Shown here: positions 26,963-34,743 of the stretch, piece after piece
How positions within the stretch are numbered: position 1 is the first letter of the stretch
Layout: every line of letters begins with the position of its first letter
Assembly (NCBI RefSeq): GCF_001310635.1
Contig: NZ_BAXR01000027.1
Span: forward strand, 1-41,135
Direction: 5' to 3'
From: Bacillus sp. JCM 19034
GTDB taxonomy: Bacteria > Bacillota > Bacilli > Bacillales > Bacillaceae_D
DNA length: 41,135 nucleotides
Notes under the pieces: model-generated
Told to the model about the DNA's origin: nothing
Seen by the model: the letters and a program-made list of their open reading frames with translations, nothing else
Databases searched by the model: none
Made by a program: the position numbers and the translations under genes

Positions 26963-27204
26963 CTGTTACCGCCTCCAGGAGAAAGTCAAAACGTCAAGAT
27001 GGCTTATTAATAATGATATTGGATGGAGCTTTTAATACCATCCTGCCCGCGCACCAATCAGACGCGACTTGCGCTAAGCTCCAATCATGTCTCCTAGTTA
27101 AGACTGCATGATTATCAACGCTATTCTGATCAATCCCGGTACGCCATTGATACTGGAGATAGGCGTGTCTCCTTTGTATAAATAGCTTAACGTGGAACCA
27201 AAAC
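26963..27204 (-). other. Non-coding structured stretch before the packaging operon
   Basis: About 240 bases with no convincing gene and higher GC than average. On the minus strand it holds GGAGA-8-TCTCC, a bulged hairpin AATCAT/ATGATT with GTCT/AGAC inside (near 27084-27113), and GGATGG-11-CCATCC (27023-27045). TATACA (27175-27180) could be a -10 for the ArpU-dependent late promoter, with no clear -35. Two open frames of about 60 codons lack start signals. Confidence 0.5.
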
Positions 27205-27234
27205 AAAAAAGGTACCCATTTTGGTACCCTTTTT
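27205..27234. terminator. Bidirectional terminator between ArpU and the late operon
   Basis: AAAAAAGGTACC (27205-27216), loop CATTTT, GGTACCCTTTTT (27223-27234). The 12-pair stem with flanking A and T runs works on both strands. It isolates the ArpU unit from the packaging operon. Confidence 0.85.
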
Positions 27235-27272
27235 GTTCGATTATTGTCCGGAATTTCTCCAATAATTGTCCG

Positions 27273-27680
27273 CTATATAATTCCAAGTGCTGTTGCTAAA
27301 CGGAAGATCGCTGACCGTTTTTTTTCGTAAAATTTCCCCTTTTTTATACCTAACTCCAAGTAAATAGCTATGTCATTTATCTCATCCGGAGACAGGTATT
27401 TTTTTTCAATTATTAACCTCTCAGCAGAGTCAAGGCTGACTTGAATAGCACGTTCCATCTGCTTAACCCTAAGCTCGTCCTCTTTTTCAATTTCTTTTAT
27501 GCCGTTTGCACTGCGAAGTGAAGGAAATAGCGATACGCCTTGTTTTTGCTGTTCATGTTTGTTCTGTATTTTCACTTTAAGAGCTCTGTACTTCCTCAAT
27601 TCTTCTATAACAGCTTTTTGCACAGCCTTATCGTTAATCTCATGTATTGCCGGGATAAATGATAATTGTCTAGCTTCCAT
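27273..27680 (-). CDS. ArpU-family late transcription regulator (135 aa)
   Basis: The C-terminal part SLDSAERLIIEKKYLSPDEINDIAIYLELG and GKFYEKKRSAIFRLATALGII matches the ArpU/RinA-like family, sigma-like activators of phage late operons. The N-terminus (MEARQLSFIPAIHEINDKAV) is helical. It is followed by the bidirectional terminator and then by the packaging, head, tail and lysis genes, the normal place for the activator of the late promoter. Ribosome binding site AAAGGGTGATC. It has its own transcription unit after the TA terminator at 27728-27776. Confidence 0.85.
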   Translation of the reverse strand: MEARQLSFIPAIHEINDKAVQKAVIEELRKYRALKVKIQNKHEQQKQGVSLFPSLRSANGIKEIEKEDELRVKQMERAIQVSLDSAERLIIEKKYLSPDEINDIAIYLELGIKKGKFYEKKRSAIFRLATALGII

Positions 27681-27727
27681 TATCGATCACCCTTTCTTTT
27701 AAAGTTGATGCTTTGCCTTTTGCAAAT

Positions 27728-27776
27728 AAAAAAAGACACCAATTGACTACGATTAATTCGTAATCAATAAGTGTCC
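27728..27776 (-). terminator. Strong terminator of the toxin-antitoxin operon
   Basis: Minus strand: GACAC and GTGTC outer arms, ATTGA/TCAAT and TACGA/TCGTA inner arms around ATTAA, then T7 (A7 at 27728-27734 on the plus strand). It closes the xtrA-panT-panA unit just after the antitoxin stop. Confidence 0.85.
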
Positions 27777-27792
27777 TCCAGTTGGCTGGTAG

Positions 27793-28551
27793 TTAAATTT
27801 TCAATAATGAAGAATTTGAAGATTTTATTATTAAATCATCAGTTATTTCTCGGTTTTCCCCCGGTCTAAAAACCTGTGACCATGGTCCATCGGGAACATG
27901 AGTAAGATCAACAAGTTTGCTCGCTGAAAAGTCTTTATATTTATTTAATACTTCAGTTATGCATTTTAATGCTAGCAACCCGTGTTCAGATGAATAAATT
28001 TTCATAAAAGAAGGTTTAACTGCAATATCCGATGATGAAATTTCAAATACATCGTCTTCCACATAGTCAATTGGGTTTCGACCATGATGCCTAAACTTAA
28101 AAAATACATTCTCTACAACTGGACCATATTTAAATGCAACAATTTTGTCATCAAATAACTTTTCTCCAGTTCTAGTAAGGAATTCTGTATAGCTAAAATA
28201 TATAAGCTTTTGTAATTTTAAATGGCTACAAGGGAGATGAGCTAAGATATACTTGGCTACATCATATGCTGTTAGTCTTTTATCAGTGCTTGCCATTTTT
28301 ACAAAATGCTCAACATCCTTAGTTACTATAACATCTTTAAAAAAGCTATCTTTGTTTGCTACCGAACTCCAATCTAAGGAATCTGTAGAAAGTTTATGGA
28401 TCCCAATTTGAATATCACCACAACATTTTTTGAAAATACTATAAAATTCTTGTATCTTCTCTTTATCAAGGTTGTTTTCAGCAGCATAATGCCAACCTAT
28501 CCGAGCACCCGATTTGTAATGACTTAGAATAGCGATAAAATGTAACGCCAT
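27793..28551 (-). CDS. Panacea-domain (DUF4065/SocA-like) antitoxin with N-terminal extension (252 aa)
   Basis: Residues about 94-225 form a Panacea/SocA-like domain: LTAYDVAKYILAHLPCSHLK, LQKLIYFSYTEFLTRTGEKLF, AFKYGPVVENVFFKF and SKLVDLTHVPDGPW. Residues 1-90 are a separate extension (MALHFIAILSHYKSGARIGW) that I do not recognise. Panacea domains act as antitoxins for many unrelated toxins, including small alarmone synthetase toxins. It begins one base after the toxin stop, with GGGGGAG as ribosome binding site, so the pair is coupled. An upstream frame extension to 28641 overlaps the toxin and is not needed. A full terminator follows. Confidence 0.85.
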   Translation of the reverse strand: MALHFIAILSHYKSGARIGWHYAAENNLDKEKIQEFYSIFKKCCGDIQIGIHKLSTDSLDWSSVANKDSFFKDVIVTKDVEHFVKMASTDKRLTAYDVAKYILAHLPCSHLKLQKLIYFSYTEFLTRTGEKLFDDKIVAFKYGPVVENVFFKFRHHGRNPIDYVEDDVFEISSSDIAVKPSFMKIYSSEHGLLALKCITEVLNKYKDFSASKLVDLTHVPDGPWSQVFRPGENREITDDLIIKSSNSSLLKI

Positions 28552-28552
28552 A

Positions 28553-29278
28553 TTAACTCCCCCTTTCATGTTCAGTATCACTTTTATGGATTTTTGCCCA
28601 TTTTGTGTACTCTTGCTTGTATCTCTCATGAGACTCATCATTCATTTTAAAGTCATCTTTATTCCAAATTTGCAGTTCCCAAGGGAAATACTTGTTCGAA
28701 TCTCCATGGAAATATATATGGGTTGCTTTATAACCACCTTTAAATTGTCTAGTATGCTTAATATTTATTCTAAATTCTTTTAGTGAATCTTTAATATCAG
28801 TAAACATTTTCTCAAACAATATACAATTATGGTCAAATCCTTCAATAACTATTCTTAAACCAAACAAATCATTAAGACATTTATTGATTGCATATTTCCC
28901 TTTTCCTTCTTTGCCAAACCTATAATGAATAATCTTATTCATTATTGAACTGGGTTCTTTAATACGTGAACGAAGATCATATTTAGTATAATTGTATTCT
29001 AAATCAAGAGAAGCCGTCAATGCATATAAATCAGAAGTGTATGTTATTATTTGCCTGAGGAACTTAGAATCAAAAGTATTGATTCTAAGTTCATTATTTA
29101 TATTAAATATATGTCTTATTTGCCTTTGATTCAAATTTAATAGATCTGACTTACCAGATACCCATTTTTTTGAAAACCCTAAGTGCTCTTCACTAATGGT
29201 GTCTATAATATTTTGTATATCATCATAATAGCAAAAAGGTGGAATGTCTATCCTACCACCTAATTCTTTTTCTGTCAC
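28553..29278 (-). CDS. RelA/SpoT-domain toxin, toxSAS (PanT-like, 241 aa)
   Basis: Residues about 95-225 contain the alarmone synthetase motifs in order: RIKEPSSIMNKI (105-116), NDLFGLRIV (136-144) with the metal-binding Asp, GGYKATHIYF (181-190), WELQIW (200-205) with Glu and Gln, and HERYKQEY (217-224). All key residues are present, and no hydrolase domain is attached. Toxic small alarmone synthetases either make (p)ppApp or pyrophosphorylate tRNA 3' ends and so stop growth; several prophage-borne ones defend against other phages. The GTG start overlaps the xtrA stop (TAGTG) after GGGGGAGGAG. The Panacea-domain antitoxin follows. Toxin precedes antitoxin here. Confidence 0.85.
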   Translation of the reverse strand: MTEKELGGRIDIPPFCYYDDIQNIIDTISEEHLGFSKKWVSGKSDLLNLNQRQIRHIFNINNELRINTFDSKFLRQIITYTSDLYALTASLDLEYNYTKYDLRSRIKEPSSIMNKIIHYRFGKEGKGKYAINKCLNDLFGLRIVIEGFDHNCILFEKMFTDIKDSLKEFRINIKHTRQFKGGYKATHIYFHGDSNKYFPWELQIWNKDDFKMNDESHERYKQEYTKWAKIHKSDTEHERGS

Positions 29279-29478
29279 TAAAACTCCTCCCCCTCATCAA
29301 ACTTTACTCTTTTCACCTTCCCTTGATGAGTCACCACTTTTGTCTCTCCATGAGAAGGCAACTCTGTCAATCTAGCACGACCACCAGACACAACTATTAC
29401 AAACGGCTTGTCTATTTTACAAATATCTACTTCTATTTTACCAGAGTTAGGATTAATTTCTACATTTTTCAGTCTCAT
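29278..29478 (-). CDS. xtrA: XtrA-like phage protein (66 aa)
   Basis: MRLKNVEINPNSGKIEVDIC, then PFVIVVSGGRARLTELPSHG and ETKVVTHQGKVKRVKFDEGE matches the PBSX XtrA family, small basic-then-acidic proteins placed just before the late sigma-like regulator. In PBSX, xtrA precedes xpf. Here the toxin-antitoxin pair lies between xtrA and the ArpU regulator. Its function is unknown. Ribosome binding site GAGGGGG before ATG. The stop overlaps the toxin GTG, so toxin translation depends partly on XtrA translation. Confidence 0.75.
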   Translation of the reverse strand: MRLKNVEINPNSGKIEVDICKIDKPFVIVVSGGRARLTELPSHGETKVVTHQGKVKRVKFDEGEEF

Positions 29479-29524
29479 GCCGATTCCCCCTCGGATATGA
29501 TATAATAAGTATTACCAGTACTTA

Positions 29525-29550
29525 GTCATTCCGAGAGGAATGGCTTTTTT
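29525..29550 (+). terminator. Plus-oriented hairpin between antirepressor and xtrA
   Basis: GTCATTCC (29525-29532), GAGA, GGAATGGC (29537-29544), then T6. The T-run lies on the plus side, opposite to gene direction. It may stop antisense transcription, or work as a processing hairpin on the minus strand. Confidence 0.5.
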
Positions 29551-29551
29551 A

Positions 29552-30313
29552 TTATCCTGACATTAACTCCTGGTCCATCATCGCAACTACACCTCTCTTT
29601 TCGAGCACTCTATGGATAAACAACCTTCCCTTTTGTGTCCAGTGTGTATTCATTTTTACATCTGGCGTCCCGTCAGAGCGCTCGATATCCACCGTATAGG
29701 ATTTTGTGTATCCTTTATCGTGGTAACCAGATTTCAGTACCCATTGTCCTCTTACCTTGTACTGTATACCTTCCTCTTTTAAAATCCGATTTAGTGCTGT
29801 TGCTGACATACCATAGTCTTTAGCAATTTGAGTAGTGGTGACTGTATTTTTTGATTTAAGAATTTCGTCAACATAATTGGCTTTCTCTTCGTAAATTGCT
29901 GCACGTTGTTCAAGCAGCTGCACCTTTTTCTGTTCCTCAATCCACAACTCTGCTCTCTTGATCGGATCCTCAACCATATATGAAGGAGTTTCGATGGTGT
30001 ATGATCCTGTCTTGCGAATCGAAGGTAGAACATCTCGCTTAATCCAACGTTTAAACTCCTTTGCTTCTTTCTTTCGACTAGACAAAATCAATTCATACAG
30101 TCCACTTTCATCAACAATATTTACCGATCCTTGACGCCCTATGTTGAACATAGACCGTTCATCTTCCTCTAAACGCTGGATAGCTTGAGTTACATTTTTT
30201 ATTTCGAGGACTTTACAGACGTCACTGGCCACAAACCATACTTTTTTGTCAATCACAACAGTACGAACTTGCTGATCCTCATAATCAAAAACCTTTTGCA
30301 GTTGAATCATCAT
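29552..30313 (-). CDS. Phage antirepressor: Bro-N plus KilAC domains (about 253 aa)
   Basis: Residues 1-110 form a Bro-N domain (FDYEDQQVRTVVIDKKVWFVASDVCKVLEI, DESGLYELILSSRKKEAKEFKRWIKRDVLPSIRKTGSY). The C-terminus is an ANT/KilAC domain (TTQIAKDYGMSATALNRILKE, YKVRGQWVLK, WTQKGRLFIHRVLE). Proteins of this type counter phage repressors and promote induction. It lies in the early/middle operon after RecU. ATG 30313 is chosen because GGAG lies five bases upstream. Intact. Confidence 0.9.
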   Translation of the reverse strand: MMIQLQKVFDYEDQQVRTVVIDKKVWFVASDVCKVLEIKNVTQAIQRLEEDERSMFNIGRQGSVNIVDESGLYELILSSRKKEAKEFKRWIKRDVLPSIRKTGSYTIETPSYMVEDPIKRAELWIEEQKKVQLLEQRAAIYEEKANYVDEILKSKNTVTTTQIAKDYGMSATALNRILKEEGIQYKVRGQWVLKSGYHDKGYTKSYTVDIERSDGTPDVKMNTHWTQKGRLFIHRVLEKRGVVAMMDQELMSG

Positions 30314-30402
30314 TTTCACTCCTTCATTATGGCTCGTTTTTTTTGATAAAAGCTCTTCTACCTCGCACGGATCCAGTTAATAGATAACAACTTTAGATGC
30401 TC

Positions 30403-30930
30403 TCATTGATTGATCACCTTCTCCAACTCCAACTTATTAACCACTGCAAGATAATCTAAAAGCACGCCCCTGCCTCGATTAACTTCGTATGCATAAATAT
30501 CTAGATCGTCTAGCGGAATGCTTTTGCGTCCTCCTTTTTTGGCTTTAACCATGTAATGGCGGAACGTTTCAACAGGTAGAAGAAATACACGATGTACTGG
30601 CCGTATCTCAATCAAAAGGAAGGCGATAGCACCATTCTTATGTGCCTGCTCCAGGTAATCGTATTGGTGCTTAGAAAGCATAGATAGCGGGAAACGTTTT
30701 TCACCCGTTGTTTTTGCCTCAAATACGATTGGCTTGCTCTCATAGATGCCGTCATAATCAACTGTTGATTTCTCTTCAAAGTAACCGCTTAACACACGCG
30801 TTCCTTTCGATTTAAGCACCTTAACAGGAGTTGGCCTTTTGTTGATTATGGCCATTCCTTTGTTAGAATATTGCTGATTCGTGACATTGATTAAATGCTC
30901 AAACGCCATACCGCGATTTCCGTGCCCCAT
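30403..30930 (-). CDS. recU: RecU Holliday junction resolvase (175 aa)
   Basis: MGHGNRGMAFEHLINVTNQQ, then STVDYDGIYESKPIVFEAKTT with the active-site Asp and Glu-x-Lys, PLSMLSKHQYDYLEQAHKNG and IAFLLIEI are hallmarks of RecU. It cuts four-way junctions made during recombination and helps produce packageable DNA. ATG 30930 has GGAGGGG upstream. It lies just after the C5 methyltransferase in the replication/recombination part of the early operon. Confidence 0.9.
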   Translation of the reverse strand: MGHGNRGMAFEHLINVTNQQYSNKGMAIINKRPTPVKVLKSKGTRVLSGYFEEKSTVDYDGIYESKPIVFEAKTTGEKRFPLSMLSKHQYDYLEQAHKNGAIAFLLIEIRPVHRVFLLPVETFRHYMVKAKKGGRKSIPLDDLDIYAYEVNRGRGVLLDYLAVVNKLELEKVINQ

Positions 30931-30948
30931 CAATATCCCCTCCATTTT

Positions 30949-31725
30949 TTAATGAATTTCTATATCAACAATTGTCTTTAATAATGGGTAAATCTGTTGT
31001 GGAATAACCGCATTTCCTAATGCTCTAAGTCTGTCCACCCCTTCGGAAAGCCCATCATCGTTTCGTAAAACTCTGCCGCTTGGATTGGCGAGTAATTCTG
31101 CGCCTGCAAAAAGTATATTAATCTCTTTGTCCCAACTCCCCGATTCGTTTTTGGGATGAACAGATATTTGTTCAAACTTTCTAGAACCGTTTTTTTTGCT
31201 GTTTTTGTCCAAACCTCTCCATCGCTTGCAAAAGGAGTGGGCCACAACGAAGGTCCGCTTTCGTTCGTGCATGGCTTCGACAGCACAAGCTGGTATAACA
31301 AACGCCCTCCCTTTGTAACCGATGCTCTCCAAGTCAAAAAGCGTGCGGTCGAGTTCCATATTGACGAAGTTAGCAACGTTTTCTCCAACAACCCAAGTGG
31401 GTCTGATTTCTTCGATGATCCTAAACATTTCTGGCCAGAGATCGCGGTCATCTTCCTTGCCTTTTCGCTTCCCGGCAATACTGTAAGGTTGGCAAGGGAA
31501 TCCTCCGGTAATAAGCTCAATTGCTCCAACGTCTACACCCCTGTCATTTAGAGTTTGTTTATTTAAAGTCCTTACATCATCAAAAATCGGTACATCAGGC
31601 CAATGTTTCCTTAAAACTTTTTGACAGAATTTATCCCTTTCACAAAATGCAATAGTTTCTATTCCAGCCCATTCTGCAGCAAGGGATATTCCACCAATCC
31701 CTGCAAAAAGTTCAATGCTTTTCAT
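30949..31725 (-). CDS. C5-cytosine DNA methyltransferase (258 aa)
   Basis: The SAM motif IELFAGIGGISLAAEWAGIE, catalytic TGGFPCQPYSIAGKRKG with the PC Cys, VVGENVANF and the C-terminal RLRALGNAVIPQQ are those of Dcm-type C5 methyltransferases. The target-recognition region between them is short (ANPSGRVLRNDDGLSEG...), as in phage enzymes. No cognate endonuclease is beside it, so it is probably an orphan enzyme that protects phage DNA. The start overlaps the stop of the upstream gene (31725). Confidence 0.95.
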   Translation of the reverse strand: MKSIELFAGIGGISLAAEWAGIETIAFCERDKFCQKVLRKHWPDVPIFDDVRTLNKQTLNDRGVDVGAIELITGGFPCQPYSIAGKRKGKEDDRDLWPEMFRIIEEIRPTWVVGENVANFVNMELDRTLFDLESIGYKGRAFVIPACAVEAMHERKRTFVVAHSFCKRWRGLDKNSKKNGSRKFEQISVHPKNESGSWDKEINILFAGAELLANPSGRVLRNDDGLSEGVDRLRALGNAVIPQQIYPLLKTIVDIEIH

Positions 31726-32327
31726 TAAACAGCAATTCCCTTCTTATCACTTGTAAGCTCGTCCATAAAATTTTCATCATTTTGTGATTCAAGCAGACTT
31801 ATTAGTTCAGGTTGTTCATGTTCTTTTTTCCAACACTCTGGACCATACCCACGCATTTGGCTTTCTCTGGATCTCAAAGGTCGATTACAACGTGAGCAAG
31901 TAGTATGCATTTGTCCATCAGCTTGTACCACGTCTTTTTTTAAAAGCTCGTCAACCGATTGATATGATTCCCACTCAATACCCTGTTCTTCTAAAATCGC
32001 TATGCAAATAGCCATTGCTAATGAATCATCTTCTATTTCCACCAAGAGGTAACGCTCTCTTTCATTCTCTTCCCATATCTCGCACCTATGCGACCCATCA
32101 GATGACCTAGTTAGCGTATAATCATCAAAATACTCAAGCAATTTAATGGCTCTATTCAAGTCGCTTGTCGGTTTAAAATGATGCATCTTCGTCACATACT
32201 TACCGTTCTCGTTATACCAATTAACTGCAGAGACTTTGCCAGTCGAAGTAATATTGCTCCAACCTAGAATCTGCGTGGCAATCAAGGTATCAATAATTTT
32301 GTTATGTTTGTGATTCAAAACACCCAT
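31725..32327 (-). CDS. Phage ABA-sandwich plus zinc-ribbon protein (200 aa)
   Basis: The N-terminal half (IATQILGWSNI, HHFKPTSDLNRAIKLLEYF, YLLVEIEDDSLAMAICIAIL) fits the phage ABA sandwich (BC1872) domain, found in many Firmicutes phages and of unknown role. The C-terminal part has CSRCNRPLRSRESQMRGYGPECW, a DUF6011-like zinc ribbon (two CxxC-like pairs). Ribosome binding site AGAAAGGTGG before ATG. It overlaps the 55-residue gene upstream by 26 bases. Confidence 0.75.
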   Translation of the reverse strand: MGVLNHKHNKIIDTLIATQILGWSNITSTGKVSAVNWYNENGKYVTKMHHFKPTSDLNRAIKLLEYFDDYTLTRSSDGSHRCEIWEENERERYLLVEIEDDSLAMAICIAILEEQGIEWESYQSVDELLKKDVVQADGQMHTTCSRCNRPLRSRESQMRGYGPECWKKEHEQPELISLLESQNDENFMDELTSDKKGIAV

Positions 32328-32469
32328 CCACCTTTCTCAACATATCTTGCAATTCTGTTAGAGTTAATGTCGCAAGTTCATTACGCTCATATCCCCGAGC
32401 GTTCGCTAAATGCTCAATTAGCTCTTCTCTTTTCGCTACTATAGCCGATCTCAGCAAACCTTGATTCAT
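32302..32469 (-). CDS. Small Fbp-like helical protein (55 aa)
   Basis: MNQGLLRSAIVAKREELIEHL, then RNELATLTLTELQDMLRKVD. The KREELI...LTLTELQ pattern resembles the Fur-regulated basic protein family of Bacillus and the LTL-x-EL helices of short phage regulators. It has GGAGTG before ATG, starts at the stop of the replication gene (32466) and runs into the ABA gene. It is too small to appear in a standard long-frame scan. Function unknown. Confidence 0.6.
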   Translation of the reverse strand: MNQGLLRSAIVAKREELIEHLANARGYERNELATLTLTELQDMLRKVDGCFESQT

Positions 32470-33484
32470 GTCATCACTCCTTCTTTTTTCATCCTGTTCC
32501 GTTCAGCAAGCAATTCTTCAAAGCTCTTTTCCGGCTTTACAGTTTCGGCTCTTGATTTAACAGGATTTTGTCCTTTTTCCTGCTCCTCGATAAGCCACTT
32601 TGGTAAAGTGTCTCTTCTTGTATTTTTGAATTTACGATTTTGATTAAATCTAGCAATTGGTTTGGTTTGCTTTTTAGGATTTTGAACATTCTTTTTTGCT
32701 TCAAGGCGAGCTACATTCTCATGATGGCGATCAATTATGTAAGGCTCGCAGTAAGAAAAAGAATTAATTCTTTGACCTGGTCTTTTCGTTTTTTCATAAT
32801 CTGAAAAACAAGCCTCTAACAGCTTAATAGCTTCAACGATTGGCACTTCGGATAACACTCGCTGAATGGATTGATAATCATCAGCTTAAGATTTAACCCA
32901 CTCGCTCGTAATTCAATATATCGATTAGCAAGCTTGTCCACGTCATCTTCAGGAGTTTGTGGTATTTCTGCATCAAGAACAACATCTTGACGATCGTCAC
33001 GCAATGGACCGGGGAACGACACCCCGCCACTTTCTCCATTTTCAGATACCCTATTATTTTTAGTATTAGTAATTTGTAATATCTCTGTAGTATCTTTATT
33101 AGATCCGACATTTTTGTCTGTTTGATCCGACATTTTTGTCTGTTCAGTATCAGAACCGACATTTTTGTCTGATCTGTACTTTTTAGAATTTTTTACTGTA
33201 AAAATTAATCCATAAGGTGCTCTCGTTATGCGAAGATAACCTTCATCACTAAGCCTTTTAATCCACCTCTCAACGGTCTTGACATTAACATCAAACAGAG
33301 CGGCGATTTCCGTTGTCTTATGAGGTTTATTGCCCAAGACAATGCCCCACGTTTCACCGTCACGTTCAATTTCTTTAGTTGTAGAACTTATACACCAGAG
33401 GAATAACCATATGGCATTTCCCATCCGTTTATAATGCTCAGCTGTCAAAAGACCGCTATAGGTGTTGAACGGAAAACTAGACAT
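32466..33484 (-). CDS. Phage replication initiator/organiser-like protein, apparent frameshift (about 339 aa)
   Basis: Residues 1-105 hold a winged-helix DNA-binding domain (MSSFPFNTYSGLLTAEHYKR, NKPHKTTEIAALFDVNVKTVERWIKRLSDEGYLRI). A repeat-rich linker follows, with three near-copies of TDKNVGSD/TKMSDQ. The zero frame ends at 32816. Adding one base near 32885-32887 continues it as DDYQSIQRVLSEVPIVEAIK, then INSFSYCEPYIIDRH and a Lys-rich tail, which resembles the C-terminal part of phage replisome organisers. The gene would then end at 32466, overlapping the 55-residue gene. It probably loads the host helicase at the phage origin. Confidence 0.75.
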
Positions 33485-33506
33485 TGTCTCACCTCTTTCA
33501 AATAGA

Positions 33507-33839
33507 CTACAAGTGGATAACCAATTGATCTTGTTTTTCCCTATGCACCAAATGCAGTTCGCTAGCTAATGATTTAACTACTAACCACTCGTTAGAATTA
33601 AGTGCGTTCTGCTCCATTAACAGCTTTTGACGCTTAGTAGGTCGTTTTCCTTGTTTCATAGCAAAAATGCCCTCCTTTTTCTCGCAGATCGCTGTCATGC
33701 CTTCTATTTTTATAAGAGATAGCTCGGGATAACTTTTTGACACGTATCCCAAGACATATCCCTTAAACATCTCTGCACGATTCTCATAACCCTCAGTCAA
33801 CCAAATGAAGTCGTGAGGTATTTGCACCTTATAAATCAT
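33507..33839 (-). CDS. Two-part small protein with DUF6906-like C-terminus (110 aa)
   Basis: Residues 1-58 (MIYKVQIPHDFIWLTEGYEN, YVSKSYPELSLIKIEGMTAI) are an unknown domain. Residues 60-110 (MKQGKRPTKRQKLLMEQNAL, NEWLVVKSLASELHLVHREK) match the DUF6906 type, which in other phages is a separate 50-residue protein. An AAGGAGG sequence lies 11 bases before the internal ATG, so the C-terminal part could also be translated on its own. The start overlaps the preceding gene. Confidence 0.6.
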   Translation of the reverse strand: MIYKVQIPHDFIWLTEGYENRAEMFKGYVLGYVSKSYPELSLIKIEGMTAICEKKEGIFAMKQGKRPTKRQKLLMEQNALNSNEWLVVKSLASELHLVHREKQDQLVIHL

Positions 33840-34657
33840 TTATCAAACGGAAGATCATCATCTGAGATATCAAAAGATTCTGTTGCTGCAAATGGATCTT
33901 CAAACTCTTCCTTTTTCTCCGGTGGTTCAGGTTGACTTTGATCTTCTTTTTGCTTTTGTTTCTCATGATTCTTTGCTGCATCAAACATTAGTTGTATAGC
34001 CTTCTTATATGATTCATCGGTCTTTTCCGCATTAAGCATCCATTCAAGATACCCTTTGTTAGTTTTAAAGATTTCTTTAAGCGTTTTCCCTTTATGTTTT
34101 CCAAATGTGACCTTCATCTTAGCTGCATCTTCAGCAGTCATCGTTTCAAGGTTCTCTGCCTGGAAGTATTCCTTCATGTCCTCTATGTCTTGAGTGAAAA
34201 TTTCGGAGAGACTAGCAAGGGTTAACGTAGCATCCACTTGAGCACGCTTCTTCGCCATTTTTAGACAAGTATTTGCTAACGTATATGGATCCTGTTTAAT
34301 ATACTTAGTCTCCTTTGTATTGCAATGACCAACACCTTCAGTTATTTTGGTTCCATTACGAGAGATCGTACATAGAATAGTAAATGCAAAGAAACCTTTT
34401 TCGTAATCCTGAATACGCTCTGTAACCTCGTATTCACTCGTAACCCCAAAAAGCATTTGCACCTTTTCAGCACCTGGCTTATACATAGTTGGTTTATTTG
34501 TTCCAGGAATAACTCCATAATCGTGACCTTCTTTTAACGTGCTTTGAATAAGTGCTTGTAATTGCGAAATCTTGGTTAATGTTTGTTGAATACTATCTAG
34601 ATCTACCGTATCGATGATTGAAATTGACTGATTATCCCTTACTTGTAATTCGTTCAT
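33836..34657 (-). CDS. ssDNA-binding or annealing-like protein with ExoX-C-like domain and acidic tail (273 aa)
   Basis: Residues 15-155 (GHDYGVIPGTNKPTMYKPGA, EKVQMLFGVTSEYEVTERIQD, PYTLANTCLKMAKKRAQVDA) form a domain frequent in Firmicutes phages near recombination genes. Residues about 182-210 (VTFGKHKGKTLKEIFKTNKG) resemble the ExoX-like C-terminal domain. The end, FDISDDDLPFDK, is an acidic tail like that of SSB proteins. No separate SSB gene is seen in the window, so this may take that role. Functional assignment is inference. Ribosome binding site TTAGGAGG. Confidence 0.6.
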   Translation of the reverse strand: MNELQVRDNQSISIIDTVDLDSIQQTLTKISQLQALIQSTLKEGHDYGVIPGTNKPTMYKPGAEKVQMLFGVTSEYEVTERIQDYEKGFFAFTILCTISRNGTKITEGVGHCNTKETKYIKQDPYTLANTCLKMAKKRAQVDATLTLASLSEIFTQDIEDMKEYFQAENLETMTAEDAAKMKVTFGKHKGKTLKEIFKTNKGYLEWMLNAEKTDESYKKAIQLMFDAAKNHEKQKQKEDQSQPEPPEKKEEFEDPFAATESFDISDDDLPFDK

Positions 34658-34693
34658 GATTACCTCCTAATTGATTAACTTGATTTTTTTGGA

Positions 34694-34735
34694 GGATTAC
34701 CTATACTGAAATAAAGGGTTTTGTATAAGTAATCC
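34694..34735. repeat. Long inverted repeat between early genes
   Basis: GGATTAC-C-TATAC (34694-34706) and GTATA-A-GTAATCC (34723-34735) are complementary except at one position, around a 16-base loop. It lies in the gap before the ssDNA-binding-like gene. No T-run follows on the minus strand, so a processing or regulatory structure is more likely than a terminator. Confidence 0.5.
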
Positions 34736-34743
34736 ACGGATCA

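Noticed and set aside
27000..27180. Possible tRNA or tRNA-like element
   Set aside because: No T-loop consensus and no clover-leaf with a matching acceptor stem; only separate hairpins.
26994..27286. Two minus-strand frames of about 60-70 codons across the terminator after ArpU
   Set aside because: Both start before or within the strong terminator and lack ribosome binding sites; no family resemblance.
30320..30402. Possible short gene between RecU and the antirepressor (starts MRASKVVIY)
   Set aside because: An in-frame stop follows nine codons; no evidence that it is read through.
31156..31551. A 131-codon plus-strand frame inside the C5 methyltransferase
   Set aside because: Antisense shadow; the methyltransferase motifs on the other strand are complete.
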